47,850 nucleotides of DNA from Oscillatoriales cyanobacterium (GCA_011390955.1 JAABRM010000056.1:1-47850); one strand, 5' to 3'. Positions 1-10,245 are shown, numbered from the stretch's first letter. Program-made: numbers and translations. Notes: generated by a model not told the origin, from the letters alone.

Positions 1-84
1 CAAGGGATGAATCAAATTAAAATCGGCATTCAAAAATTAAGCCATGCGGCTTTAGAGTTAAATGCGATTGTGCAGCCGGAGTAA
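1..84 (+). CDS. C-terminal fragment of a protein cut by the window start
   Basis: The first 84 bases are open in frame 1 and end in TAA, giving the last 27 residues of a gene that starts outside the window. The piece (GMNQIKIGIQKLSHAALEL and on) looks like an amphipathic helix. It vaguely recalls the end of a chemoreceptor or a coiled-coil sensor, but it is too short to assign. A heptad repeat begins six bases after the stop. Confidence 0.5.
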   Translation, partial: QGMNQIKIGIQKLSHAALELNAIVQPE

Positions 85-89
85 ATTTA

Positions 90-150
90 TTGCTTGTTGT
101 TTGTTGCTTGTTGCTTATTGCTTGTTGCTTGCTGCTTGTTGCTTGTTGTT
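90..150. repeat. Heptanucleotide tandem repeat (TTGCTTG/TTGTTGC type)
   Basis: About eight imperfect 7-bp units of the TTGCTTG/TTGTTGC kind follow the stop of the upstream gene. They belong to the short tandem heptamer class known from filamentous cyanobacteria. The ORF that reads through them is low-complexity and is not called as a gene. Confidence 0.8.
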
Positions 151-338
151 AATTTAATCTGTAACGATATTGTTCTACCATTTACAAAAATTATTGCTAC
201 GATTTCGAGGTTAATTTGGGCGCTTGTAGGGGCGATCCCCCAGTGGTCGCCCCGCGCCCCTGCAGATAAATCATCAGATATTGTAGGGGCGCTACGGAAA
301 AGCGCCCCCTACTGTTGCATAAATTTTTGCAAATGGTA

Positions 339-360
339 TTCCCAGGCTGGAGCCTGGGAA
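339..360. repeat. Perfect short palindrome (TTCCCAGGCT / AGCCTGGGAA)
   Basis: A 10-bp perfect inverted repeat with a 2-base centre lies in the 307-bp spacer before the small minus-strand gene. This spacer also holds GTAGGGGCG-type copies near 225 and 285. These are dispersed intergenic palindromes of the sort common in cyanobacteria. I see no other function. Confidence 0.6.
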
Positions 361-391
361 CGAGGGCTTAATCAGCAATAAATAAATTTAA

Positions 392-577
392 TTATTGACC
401 AAATTCTAAACGGGCTTTTTCTACCAGGTCTGGTGTCACCACCTGTAACTCTTCCTCTCTAGCCATTTGTTCAATGCGTTGACGGGCTTGCGATCGCACA
501 AAATAAGGAATATTTTTTAACTTGGTTTTTGCCTCTGTCGTCCATTCCAGTTCATCAGAAAAATCACGAGTCACCAT
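392..577 (-). CDS. Small protein with PCP-reductase-like domain
   Basis: The product resembles the PCP_red domain (PF08369) found at the C-terminus of the light-independent protochlorophyllide reductase B subunit and as free small proteins in cyanobacteria. The visible core is [20 protein letters not shown] followed by a charged helix and [10 protein letters not shown]. An upstream ATG at 610 has no ribosome site. The ATG at 577 has GAGG nine bases before it and is preferred, giving 61 residues ([12 protein letters not shown] start). The function of the free domain is not established. It stands alone on the minus strand. Confidence 0.75.
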   Translation of the reverse strand: MVTRDFSDELEWTTEAKTKLKNIPYFVRSQARQRIEQMAREEELQVVTPDLVEKARLEFGQ

Positions 578-696
578 AAGAAATCCCTCATTCTGAATTA
601 CTTTAATCATTGTTTCCAGTGTAAATTTAGCGGGCAGCGCCGTGGCGATCTTTTAGGAAATCTTAAAATTTCACCTCAGCCCTTCAGCCCCAGGAT

Positions 697-3153
697 TTAT
701 GGTGAATTTGGGTGAGATGATTCCTGGTGGGAGATCCCCTGGAGCACTTCTGGGAACAGATTAATACTTTGTTCCAATCGCTCGATTTCAAAGTCGTTGT
801 AAAACACCGCTAATTTTTTGGCATAATTTAATAAATTCTGGGAGCGATATTCTACGGCCAATGTTTGCAAGTCCGCAATAAATTGATGAATTTCTTGCCA
901 AATCATCGTTTTGTGCAAAGTCGGCCAAACTTCTTCCTCCTGTTGCCTAAGTTTACTCAGCAATTCTGATAATCTTTCTGGATTCTCTAAGGGACTGAAG
1001 TCTTTATCTTCATCAATGGATAAGAATAAATTGATCTCGTTGCTACTGGTATGAAGCATAGAACTTTCACTGTCGCTTGGTTCCGGAGAATTGCTGACTG
1101 GTGAATCGGGCTTACTCCTAGTAGTTTTCGGGGCGATCGGAAAGATTTTGTTCATGGCCATAATTAATTGACTCCGACTCACGGGTTTAGAAACAAACCC
1201 ATTACATAAAGAGTTCAGATGCTTTTGTTGAATTTCAAATATGGCCGCACTGAGAAAAATAATCGGAATCTCTTGGGTCGCTGAATTAGATTTAAGCGAT
1301 CGCGCCACTTCTTCTCCATCCGCATTGGGCATCCGCAAATCCAAAAAAATTAAATCTGGACAAGATGCCTGCACCATTTCTAAGGCTTGAACCCCATCTT
1401 CGGCCAACCAAACGTGATGAATTGTATTATCAAAATATCCCTGAATCAAGAGTCTATTGGACAAAACATCATCCACCACCAAAATATTCAGGGGCGGAAA
1501 ACTATTCAGATCGAAATTTTCTTCCCCAGGGGCGATCGCTGGATTAAATAATTCAATTCCCGCCACTTCAGGAAAATTTAAAGTAAACTTAGAACCTTTA
1601 CCCAGGTCACTACTGATAGAAATCGTGCCACCGAGTAATTCAGTTAACCGCTGAGTAATAGTTAACCCTAAACCCGTCCCGCCGTACTTCCGCACATTTT
1701 GCCCTTTACTTTGGCGAAATTCTTGAAAAATCTCCGTTTGTTGACTCGGACTAATCCCAATTCCCGTATCTTCAACAATCACAGTTAAGTCACAAACTTT
1801 AGACGCCTCACTCTTCTCTAAGCCCGCTTTAGCAACCCCGATCGCTGAACTAAAAACTTGCACCTTCACCGACCCTTTTTCGGTAAATTTTATCGCATTG
1901 CCAATCAGATTTACCAAAATTTGTTGCAGTCTAAACTCATCAAAGATAATTCCTGAAGGGACAGACCGATCCAGCGCAAATACTAAAGATAATCCTTTGG
2001 CTTCAGCGGACTGAATAAACATACTTCCGATCTCATTCATAAAATTAACCAGATTGAAAGCTTGGTAGGTTAATTCCAGTCTACCGGATTCAATTTTAGA
2101 TAAATCTAGAATATCCTCGATTAACCGTTGTAAATTTTTGCCACTAGAAGTAATTCCCTGCAAATAAGACTGAGCCTTTTTGTCTTCAATAAAACTTTGG
2201 AGCAGTTCACTAAATCCCAAAATAGCATTCAGCGGCGTGCGAATTTCGTGACTCATATTCGCCAAAAATTCACTTTTCGCCCGGTTCGCCTCATCTGCCG
2301 CGATCTTGGCTTGTTTGAGATCATCTTCCATTTCCTTGCGCTGAGTAATATTCTGAATCTGCCAGATTAAATAAAGAGGTTGACCCTCCGCATTTCGCAT
2401 CAAAGATATACTCAACCAAACCCAAATGACTGATTGATTCTTATGGATTAATCGCCTTTCCATGTCATAATTAGAAATCTTCCCCGAACAGAGATCGGCT
2501 AATTCTAACTCATCTAAATTTACATCCTCTGGGTGGGTAATGTCTTTGACGTTTAATGGCAAAAATTCCGAGGCAGAATACCCCAACATTTGCTTTAGAG
2601 AAGCATTGACTTTTAAGAACTGCCCGGAGAGATCCACTAAGCACATCCCCACAGCAGCACTTTCAAAGATATTTCTAAACAGCCGTTCACTTTGTTCTCG
2701 CTGTTTAATTTCACCTTCTAACTGAGTTTTTTCTTCCTGAAGTTTTTGTTTGAGATATTTTAGGCTGAGTTGATGCTTAATTCGCACGATCGCCTCTTCA
2801 ATTTGAAAAGGTTTAGTAATATAATCAGCCCCACCCACCGTAAAGGCTTTGATTTTATCAATCGGTTCGTCGAGGGCACTGAGAAATATAATGGGAATTT
2901 CTTCAGTTTTGGGATCTGATTTTAACTGCTGGCAAACTTCATAGCCGTTGATTTCCGGCATCATAATGTCGAGCAAAATCAAATCTGGCCCGGTATTTTT
3001 CGCCACAGCAATGGCTAAACTGCTTTGGGTGGCAGGCCGAACTTTATACCCTTGTTGACTTAACATTTGCACCAACAAACGTAAATTCTCAGGATTATCG
3101 TCTACCAATAGAATATTAGTTTGGGGGTTAGATTCTGTGAGATTAATAGTCAT
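697..3153 (-). CDS. Hybrid sensor histidine kinase (REC-PAS-HisKA-HATPase-REC)
   Basis: Soluble two-component hybrid kinase of 818 residues with no membrane segment. Domains in order: receiver 1 (about 12-125, phospho-acceptor Asp62 in LLDIMMP, conserved Lys in YITKPF), a coiled linker (128-155), PAS (about 157-272), HisKA dimerisation domain (His302 in MSHEIRTPLNA), HATPase (N box around Asn419, EDTGIGIS, GGTGLGL), receiver 2 (about 555-675, Asp605 in FLDLRMP), and a helical tail of about 140 residues that may be a degenerate phosphotransfer module. A receiver at the N-terminus means it can itself be the target of another kinase. The gene lies 344 bp downstream of the giant kinase on the same strand, so the two may share a signalling pathway (inference). 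The signal is unknown. Confidence 0.93.
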   Translation of the reverse strand: MTINLTESNPQTNILLVDDNPENLRLLVQMLSQQGYKVRPATQSSLAIAVAKNTGPDLILLDIMMPEINGYEVCQQLKSDPKTEEIPIIFLSALDEPIDKIKAFTVGGADYITKPFQIEEAIVRIKHQLSLKYLKQKLQEEKTQLEGEIKQREQSERLFRNIFESAAVGMCLVDLSGQFLKVNASLKQMLGYSASEFLPLNVKDITHPEDVNLDELELADLCSGKISNYDMERRLIHKNQSVIWVWLSISLMRNAEGQPLYLIWQIQNITQRKEMEDDLKQAKIAADEANRAKSEFLANMSHEIRTPLNAILGFSELLQSFIEDKKAQSYLQGITSSGKNLQRLIEDILDLSKIESGRLELTYQAFNLVNFMNEIGSMFIQSAEAKGLSLVFALDRSVPSGIIFDEFRLQQILVNLIGNAIKFTEKGSVKVQVFSSAIGVAKAGLEKSEASKVCDLTVIVEDTGIGISPSQQTEIFQEFRQSKGQNVRKYGGTGLGLTITQRLTELLGGTISISSDLGKGSKFTLNFPEVAGIELFNPAIAPGEENFDLNSFPPLNILVVDDVLSNRLLIQGYFDNTIHHVWLAEDGVQALEMVQASCPDLIFLDLRMPNADGEEVARSLKSNSATQEIPIIFLSAAIFEIQQKHLNSLCNGFVSKPVSRSQLIMAMNKIFPIAPKTTRSKPDSPVSNSPEPSDSESSMLHTSSNEINLFLSIDEDKDFSPLENPERLSELLSKLRQQEEEVWPTLHKTMIWQEIHQFIADLQTLAVEYRSQNLLNYAKKLAVFYNDFEIERLEQSINLFPEVLQGISHQESSHPNSP

Positions 3154-3497
3154 TTTTAATTAATTTTTGATTTGCTTAAATCAGGGATTACAAATAATCA
3201 ACCAGTTAGTTATTAGTGATTGGTTATTAGTTATTTGGCTAATGAGCGAGGGTTAATGATTTCGGACTGATGGCAATCATTAACCGCTACTGTGATGAAG
3301 TGGCTTTCCGTTCTCTAATATCAGAAATGCGATCGCCGTTTGACTAAGGTTAATAAAATTATAGCTGAATTACCAGGCAGGACTTAGAAAAATGTTGTGA
3401 TTTAACTATGTAGGGGCAATTGATGAAGTCAGATCGGAGAAAAACCCCAATGAGAAAGTGTAAGTCCCCCCTTCTGGGAATTAGTCTTGACGGGATC
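3154..3497. other. Spacer between two kinase genes
   Basis: This 344-bp spacer holds short TTATTAG-type repeats near 3205-3235, one HIP1-like site near 3330 and a GTAGGGGCA fragment near 3411. I see no gene, no clear terminator and no recognisable promoter. Confidence 0.5.
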
Positions 3498-6400
3498 TTA
3501 TGTCTTTTTTTGGGCATCTTGAATTAATTGGAAAATTTCCACATAAGCAAAATTATTGGCTAAATCTGCGAGAGTTTCCGCTAGGGTGGGATTATGGTGG
3601 CGAATTTCTGCCAGAGTCGCCGCAATGTTTTCCATGTCACATTCTTGCACCGCTGAAGCCAATCGATCTAGTAATTCCGTCGGCTGCATACCGAGAGCCC
3701 CTAGGGTATTGCTAGAATCTGGGACTTCCGCAACGGTGACAGGTGTTCCTCGATCCCAAATAAAATTTACCCCCAGATGTTGTGCCAAAACGGTAAAAAT
3801 ATCGATTTCGCGGAAGGGTTTGCGAATAAAATCATCGCATCCTGCGGCTAAAACCAGGATCCGGTCTTGGTCAAAAACACTAGCAGTTAGGGCAACGATC
3901 GCTGTGGCTTGTCCTTTAATTGTAGATTTGATTTCTTTGGTGGCTTTGTAACCGTTCATTATCGGCATTCGCAAATCCATAAAAATTAAATGAGGTTCCC
4001 ACTGTTGCCAAATCGCGATCGCTTCTTGACCATTACTTGCTTCTCGGAGTGCAAACCCCAGGGGACTGAGTAATTTGATTAGCAATTGTCGATTATCAGC
4101 GCGATCGTCTACTAATAAGATCCGATAAGTGGGTTGGTTGGGGGTTAAAGCTACTACACGGCGATCCCTGGGTTTGGTTTCCCCTGTAACTGAATCTACC
4201 AGTTTGACATCAATTTCAAAGCGAAAACAACTGCCCCGATCTACTTGAGAGGAGACGGTAATCTCACCCCCCATCATTTGCACAAATTTTTGGCTAATAG
4301 CTAACCCTAACCCCGTCCCTTCTTGAGCTTTTTTGCCCGTTTCAGTTTGGACAAACGCTTGAAACAGGCGATCGCATTCTTCCGGATTAATTCCTGGTCC
4401 AGTATCTTCCACTTCAAAGAAAATTCGGCAGAACGGATCGAACAGACAAAACTGAGAATTATTTGAATTATCCTGGATTCCTCCTCTGACAGATATGCCG
4501 CCGGTTTCGGTAAATTTGATCGCATTATTCAACAAATTGATCAAAACTTGCTGTAACTTCATCGAATCTGCCTGCACATATTGCGGTAGGTCTGGACTCA
4601 TCGCCAAAGTTAAAATCAAACCTTTCTGTTTCGCCTTAAGATAAAATAGATTTTCCGTATCTTTAAGCAATTGATGTAAATCAAAATCTTGGAAATTTAA
4701 AGTTTCGCGGCCTGCTTCAATTTTGGCCAAATCCAAAACATCGTTAATCAGTTGCAGCAGATGTTCTCCACTGCGTTGAATAATCTGTAAATTTTCTAGG
4801 TCATTTCTCGCCAAATTAGCACTATGAGTCATCAATTGCGTGAAGCCTAAAATTGCATTCAATGGCGTGCGTAACTCGTGACTCATGTTCGCTAAAAATG
4901 TACTTTTGGCTTGATTGGCTTTTTCGGCCAATTCTGTGGCTTTGGCTAAATCTTCCGTGCGTTTTTGCACTTGATTTTCCAGGATCCGGTTGTAATCTGC
5001 CAGAAGTTTTTCCGCTTGTTTTCGTTCGGTAATATCTGTAAAAGAAGTCACCGCATAAGTAACATTTCCTCGAGGATCAAATATGGGATGCGATCGCACT
5101 TCTAAAAATCGGGAATCGCCCGATGAACCACGAACTTCCATATCATCAATCAGGACTATTTCCCCTTTAAGCGATCGTAAAGCCGGATTCTTAGCTTCTG
5201 GATAAGGCTCATCAGTTCCAGCCACATAAATCTGATAAACCTCAGCAATTTCGGCGGGAGAAACTTCCGGTTTAGCCTCTTGACCCATGAGTTTTTTGCC
5301 CGTTTCATTCAAATAAATCACTCGTCCGGTCATGTCATGGACTGACACCCCTACCGGCAGAGACTCTAAAATTTGATTTAACTTCGCTTCACTCCCTTGT
5401 ACCTCTGTATAAAGTTTAGCATTTTCTAGGGAAATTGCCGCTTGAGATGCCAATAAATTTAACACCGTCAATCTTTCTTTGGTAAATGCCCCCGTAGTCA
5501 GATCGTTCTCCAAATAAAGAATCGCCACTAACTTCCCTTGATTCAGCAAAGGCAAACACAAAATCGATTTAGACTGCCGTTTAATAAGATCGGGATCGCC
5601 GGTAAAATTTCCCTGATTCAGCGCATCATCTAAAACTACCGTTTCTTGACTGCGGATTGCATAGTTGACAATGGCTTGAGAAATATTTGCCGGAAAACTA
5701 ATTTGTTCTACTAAATCTAGAGGATTTGACGGCAAAATATCTCCATGTTTGGCCGAAAAACTGACAGCAGCAGAAACTACCCATTCGCCATTTTGTTCTA
5801 AAAGTAAATAACCTTGAGTGGCTCCAGCATTTTCCATTAAAATATTCAGCAGATTTTTTACCAAATTTGGCAAGATAATTTCTCCAGCCAAAGCTTGAGA
5901 AGCTTTAATAATACTGGTTAAATCAATTTGGCTACTTAAACTTTGACTAGATAACAGTGAATTTTCTTTAACCAAAACATCCTGATTAGTTCCTTTTTTC
6001 AGAAAAATTTCCGGCCAAAATCGAGCATACCGCCGATCTAAATCTGCCACCTTCGCCTCTGCCCCCCACCGCTGATAAGTATAGCGGGCTTCCTGTAAAT
6101 AATTTCTAGCAAAATTATCCATTCCCCGCGCCAAATAAAACTCACCGGCTAACTCGAATCCCAAAGCTTGTTCTTGGATATATTTGTGTTGAATTGCTCC
6201 TTTAATTGCCGCTTCATATAGTTCGGCTGCTTGCCAAGATTTACCGATCGCTTGTGATTTTTCTGCCTCGACTAACTGCCACTTATGTAAATAATTCATT
6301 GGCGCATGGTCAGCCCAATTTTTTAAATCAGCTTGATTCTGATTCACAATAGCTAAAATTTCTAACTGTGCCGCTGCTGACCGACTCGGATAAACCGCTA

Positions 6401-9400
6401 ATAGAGCCAAAGACTGATAAAATTGGTAGTAAGTAAATGGAAATAATCCCACAATTCCTTTAGCATTTTGCGCGGCTAAATCCGCATACGCGATCGCAGC
6501 TTCATAATCTTTGAATAAATAATTCAACATCGTTGAGGTGAGATAAAAACAATAAACAGAAGACAGATTTTGGATTTCGATCAACCGGGGCAAAGTTTGC
6601 TCGCGATCGAAAACTGCACCGTCTAGGTTTTTCGGATCCTTAGATTGCCCCCGCAAGTTGCACAGATATTGCAGCCAAATTTGAGTATAATAAAGTTGGA
6701 AATTTTGTTGCAGACTTTCGATTAATTGTAAATAAGGAGTAATTTTATCAGAGGCGATCGCTAAATTTTCTTCCAGTAAAGCCACATTGTGACAATAGTT
6801 AACCGCTGCATAACAAGTAAATTCTATTTCTCCAGTTTCTAATCCCACCGGGATAGTTTTCTGCCGTAACGGTTCCAGGGCTAAACTAGCGTGTTCTTTC
6901 CAATGGATAATAAAGGAGTAAAATTTATTCGTAACTCGACAATAAATTTCGCGGGCGCAAAATTTATCCAAAACTTTTAGGGCTAACTTGCCAAATTGAT
7001 AGCCTAATTCAATTTCTCCTAACACCCCACATAATAATAGCCCATACAATCCATAAGCATAAGCCGCCAGGGGATCGTTGCCATAAGTGACACATAAATC
7101 CACCATTGTATAAGCCAATGAAGGTAATAAACTAGGTTCCGTGACATAGATCGGCCCAAACAACATCATTAAAACCCGCATTCCCGCTTGGCTATAAGCA
7201 TCCGTCATTAGTGGCAGGTGATAAAGCGGTTCAACCTGCAAACCTACGGGAGGTTCTTTTTTTAAAGATATCTGTAACACATTGGTCAAGAAAAATATCC
7301 CAGTCTCTAAGGCTTTATTCATTTGATTTTGGGCACTGTAAGATAAAATCTTGATTAAATAACTTCTCACTTTATCCAAAGCAGAATTCGCTTCGATTTT
7401 GACAAGTTCCGCTAATTTATCTATTTGGGCATAGTTACCGAGTAAATATTCGGTTTCGGCTAATTCTGTATAGACTTCTAAAGTTAACTCATATTGCGTC
7501 TGCCAGCTATCTTCCGGTAACAGGTTCAAAGCAATATTGAGATACTGCACAGCGGAGTTGTAAGCATTGGCGGCTTTCGCCTTTTTCCCCGCCGCTAAAT
7601 TTAATTGGATTAACTCTAATTTTTCCGAAAAATTATCAATTAAATTTAAACCTTGATTAAACTGATAAACCACATCAAATATTACCGAGTCTAAACTTGC
7701 TGCTGGGGTGTTGGCTAAAAGTAATCGACCAATTTTTAAGTGAGTGGCTTGTTTTTGCTGCTCATCAATCAGTGAATAGGCAGCTTGTTGTACTCGGTCG
7801 TGGATAAAATCAAGTCTGATTTCGCGGGCGGTTTCGTGGAGGCTATCCCCTGAGTTTCCCGCAGTGATTAATTGATAGCTATCGCTCTCTGGGCAAATTA
7901 AACCCATATCCAAAGCCGGTGACAAGTCAGCGAAAACTTGAACAGGTAGGCTTTCTGCCACGATCGCTAAAGTTTCCAAATCAAAACTATTGCCAATACA
8001 AGCTGCCCATTGCAAAATTTGCTGAGTTTTAGCCGTTAATTTACTGATTTTTGCGGCCATTAATTCTACCACATTATCAGAAAAATTCTTCTTCTGAATT
8101 TGGGATATATCCCAAATCCACTCACTCTTAGCTTGGGAAAAAGTTACTAGATTCTCTGCAATCAAGGCTTGCAAAAACTGCCTGGTAAAAAAAGCATTGC
8201 CTTGGGTTTTTTGATAAACTAAATCAGTTAAACTTTCTATATTTTTCTGGTTTTGACGATGCAATGAATCGCGGATCAATGCCTTAACGTCATCCGGGCG
8301 TAAATTCTCTAAAGTAATCACCGAGATTTGACCGCCGTTTTTCTGAATATTGTCTAAAGTCAGCATCAAAGGATGAGTAGCATTAACTTCATTATCCCGA
8401 TAAGCCCCAATCACCATTAAATGATGCAAACGCTGATTGGTGACAATCATCTCTAGCAGCCTTAATGAGGCTCGATCTGACCATTGTAAATCATCAATAA
8501 ATAAAACTAACGGGCGATCGGGCTGACATAATGTCTGGATAAAATCGTTAAAGACTAATTCAAACCGATTTTGCGCTTCTTGAGTGCCTAAATGATCTAC
8601 GGGGGGTTGTTTACCGATGATTAATGCCAAATCAGGAATCACATCAATTAACACTTGACCATTTTTGCCCACCGCTTTCTGTAATCGCTGTTGCCATTGG
8701 TTAAAAATTTCCGTTTTTTCGGCGAGGATTTGCTCGCAAAGTTCGTAAAAAGCTTCGGTAAAAGCCAGATATGGCGTATGCCGCTGATATTGGTCAAATT
8801 TGCCCGCAATAAAATAACTTTGACGAGCCGTAATTGGTTTTTGGATTTCTCTGACTAAAGCAGATTTTCCAACGCCAGAATAGCCCGCAACTAAGCATAA
8901 TTCGACTTGAGATTCGGGGGTAGAATCGATCCGCTCGAAAGTATTCAGGATAACGGCTACTTCTTTTTCTCTGCCGTATAATTTTTGGGGTATTTGAAAT
9001 TTTTCATAAAAATCTGGCTGGCATAAAATAAAGGATGTAATGCAGCCTTGACTTTGATATTGCCGTAAACATTCGCCTAAATCGGCTTGAATTGCCTGAA
9101 CCGATTGATAGCGGTCTTCCGCATTTTTTTGCATCAATTTGAGAATAATCTCGGAAACCACTGGAGGAACTTGCGGGGCAATTTGTTGAGGGGGAATTGG
9201 TTCTTTGGCTATATGACTATGGATGATTTCTAAAGCATCTTCACTGGGAAATGGCAGTTGTCCGGTTAACAGGTGATAAAATGTGACCCCTAATGAATAA
9301 AAATCAGTCCGATAGTCGATATCTCGATTCATGCGTCCGGTTTGTTCCGGGGCCAGATATGGCAGGGTGCCTTTTAAGCGATTCGGATGTTGAAAACTGG

Positions 9401-9899
9401 CTCTTTCCTGTGACAAAAGGGTGGCTAACCCAAAATCAATCAGTTTAATTTCTTGGGTGTTGGGGTTGAGTACCAAGTTACTGGGGTTAATATCTTTGTG
9501 GATGATTTTTTGACTATGAACTGATTCAATGATTTGCGCGATCGCGATCGCTAATGAGAGAAACTTGTCTAAAGATAATTTCCCCAGGATGCCCAACTGG
9601 GTTAAATCCGTGCCGCCAAAATCTTCTAAAATCATCCCATAGCGATCGCTGAAAACCCCAGATTTTTGGCTTTCAAAGCGACCAAATTCATAAACTTTAA
9701 TCACCCCAGGGAGGTGTAAGCTTTTGGTGATTTCATAAGCCCGCTGAAACTGAGCAATTTTTTCCGGGACTGGGTAGCGATCGCTCAACAATTTCAGCAT
9801 AATCGGTCGTTCATCAGATATCCGCGTCCCCCGATAAACTTCCGAGTTACTACTTTGATAAATAATCTCTCTGAGATGGTAATTAGCAATTTTAAGCAT
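3498..9899 (-). CDS. HstK-type dual kinase: Ser/Thr kinase-ATPase-GAF-PAS-histidine kinase-receiver
   Basis: Giant soluble signalling protein of 2133 residues when started at 9899. Domains: eukaryotic-type Ser/Thr kinase (about 7-280; Lys36, HKDINPSN at 134-141, DFG at 155-157, APEQTGRM activation segment); AAA/STAND-type ATPase (YGREKE about 308; Walker A GYSGVGKS 339-346; Walker B LVLFIDDLQWSD); a long helical TPR-like region; GAF; PAS; HisKA (His1674 in MSHELRTPLNA); HATPase (about 1770-1900); receiver (Asp1975 in MDLRMP); helical tail. This matches the HstK family of cyanobacteria. The frame stays open upstream to 10202, but that extension only translates low-complexity repeat DNA rich in NNQQ, so MLKIANYHL is taken as the start. 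No ribosome site is visible there. Partners and signal are unknown. Confidence 0.92.
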   Translation of the reverse strand: MLKIANYHLREIIYQSSNSEVYRGTRISDERPIMLKLLSDRYPVPEKIAQFQRAYEITKSLHLPGVIKVYEFGRFESQKSGVFSDRYGMILEDFGGTDLTQLGILGKLSLDKFLSLAIAIAQIIESVHSQKIIHKDINPSNLVLNPNTQEIKLIDFGLATLLSQERASFQHPNRLKGTLPYLAPEQTGRMNRDIDYRTDFYSLGVTFYHLLTGQLPFPSEDALEIIHSHIAKEPIPPQQIAPQVPPVVSEIILKLMQKNAEDRYQSVQAIQADLGECLRQYQSQGCITSFILCQPDFYEKFQIPQKLYGREKEVAVILNTFERIDSTPESQVELCLVAGYSGVGKSALVREIQKPITARQSYFIAGKFDQYQRHTPYLAFTEAFYELCEQILAEKTEIFNQWQQRLQKAVGKNGQVLIDVIPDLALIIGKQPPVDHLGTQEAQNRFELVFNDFIQTLCQPDRPLVLFIDDLQWSDRASLRLLEMIVTNQRLHHLMVIGAYRDNEVNATHPLMLTLDNIQKNGGQISVITLENLRPDDVKALIRDSLHRQNQKNIESLTDLVYQKTQGNAFFTRQFLQALIAENLVTFSQAKSEWIWDISQIQKKNFSDNVVELMAAKISKLTAKTQQILQWAACIGNSFDLETLAIVAESLPVQVFADLSPALDMGLICPESDSYQLITAGNSGDSLHETAREIRLDFIHDRVQQAAYSLIDEQQKQATHLKIGRLLLANTPAASLDSVIFDVVYQFNQGLNLIDNFSEKLELIQLNLAAGKKAKAANAYNSAVQYLNIALNLLPEDSWQTQYELTLEVYTELAETEYLLGNYAQIDKLAELVKIEANSALDKVRSYLIKILSYSAQNQMNKALETGIFFLTNVLQISLKKEPPVGLQVEPLYHLPLMTDAYSQAGMRVLMMLFGPIYVTEPSLLPSLAYTMVDLCVTYGNDPLAAYAYGLYGLLLCGVLGEIELGYQFGKLALKVLDKFCAREIYCRVTNKFYSFIIHWKEHASLALEPLRQKTIPVGLETGEIEFTCYAAVNYCHNVALLEENLAIASDKITPYLQLIESLQQNFQLYYTQIWLQYLCNLRGQSKDPKNLDGAVFDREQTLPRLIEIQNLSSVYCFYLTSTMLNYLFKDYEAAIAYADLAAQNAKGIVGLFPFTYYQFYQSLALLAVYPSRSAAAQLEILAIVNQNQADLKNWADHAPMNYLHKWQLVEAEKSQAIGKSWQAAELYEAAIKGAIQHKYIQEQALGFELAGEFYLARGMDNFARNYLQEARYTYQRWGAEAKVADLDRRYARFWPEIFLKKGTNQDVLVKENSLLSSQSLSSQIDLTSIIKASQALAGEIILPNLVKNLLNILMENAGATQGYLLLEQNGEWVVSAAVSFSAKHGDILPSNPLDLVEQISFPANISQAIVNYAIRSQETVVLDDALNQGNFTGDPDLIKRQSKSILCLPLLNQGKLVAILYLENDLTTGAFTKERLTVLNLLASQAAISLENAKLYTEVQGSEAKLNQILESLPVGVSVHDMTGRVIYLNETGKKLMGQEAKPEVSPAEIAEVYQIYVAGTDEPYPEAKNPALRSLKGEIVLIDDMEVRGSSGDSRFLEVRSHPIFDPRGNVTYAVTSFTDITERKQAEKLLADYNRILENQVQKRTEDLAKATELAEKANQAKSTFLANMSHELRTPLNAILGFTQLMTHSANLARNDLENLQIIQRSGEHLLQLINDVLDLAKIEAGRETLNFQDFDLHQLLKDTENLFYLKAKQKGLILTLAMSPDLPQYVQADSMKLQQVLINLLNNAIKFTETGGISVRGGIQDNSNNSQFCLFDPFCRIFFEVEDTGPGINPEECDRLFQAFVQTETGKKAQEGTGLGLAISQKFVQMMGGEITVSSQVDRGSCFRFEIDVKLVDSVTGETKPRDRRVVALTPNQPTYRILLVDDRADNRQLLIKLLSPLGFALREASNGQEAIAIWQQWEPHLIFMDLRMPIMNGYKATKEIKSTIKGQATAIVALTASVFDQDRILVLAAGCDDFIRKPFREIDIFTVLAQHLGVNFIWDRGTPVTVAEVPDSSNTLGALGMQPTELLDRLASAVQECDMENIAATLAEIRHHNPTLAETLADLANNFAYVEIFQLIQDAQKKT

Positions 9900-9900
9900 A

Positions 9901-10245
9901 ATTGTTATTTGTTGGTTGTTGTTTGTTGGTTGTTGATTGTTGGTTGTTGGTTGTTCTTTGTTCTTTGTTGTTTGTTGTTTGTTGTTTGTTGCTTGTTGAT
10001 TGTTGATTGTTGATTGTTGATTGTTGATTGCTGCTTGTTGATTGCTCCTCTGCACCAGAAGCTCCTCTGCACCAGAAGCTCCTCTGCACCAGAAGCTCCC
10101 TACACTCCACACCCTCTTAGCAACCAACAAATAACAAATAACCAACAACCAAAGAATCCCTACCCAACAAATAACAAATAACCAACAACCAACAATCAAC
10201 AATCAACCAACAACAAATAACTAATAACTAATAACCAACAACAAA
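9901..10245. repeat. Heptad repeats in inverted arrangement at the kinase start
   Basis: From 9901 to about 10042 the plus strand is built of imperfect 7-bp units of the TTGTTGA/TTGTTGG kind. From about 10110 to 10245 it carries the complementary kind (CAACAAT, CAACAAA). The right half also has a near-exact direct repeat of about 30 bp (about 10121-10152 and 10161-10193). The two halves flank a 17-bp triplication and could pair into a long imperfect hairpin immediately upstream of the kinase ATG. Confidence 0.8.
10044..10094. repeat. Three exact copies of a 17-bp tandem repeat
   Basis: The unit GCTCCTCTGCACCAGAA is repeated three times without change (10044-10060, 10061-10077, 10078-10094) in the centre of the inverted heptad array. 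Exact identity suggests recent expansion. Confidence 0.95.

Noticed and set aside
94-381. 95-codon frame near the window start
   Set aside because: It begins in a heptad repeat, lacks a ribosome site and runs through intergenic palindromes.
9900-10202. N-terminal extension of the giant kinase by about 101 residues
   Set aside because: It translates heptad and 17-bp repeat DNA into low-complexity NNQQ sequence; the kinase fold starts at the ATG at 9899.
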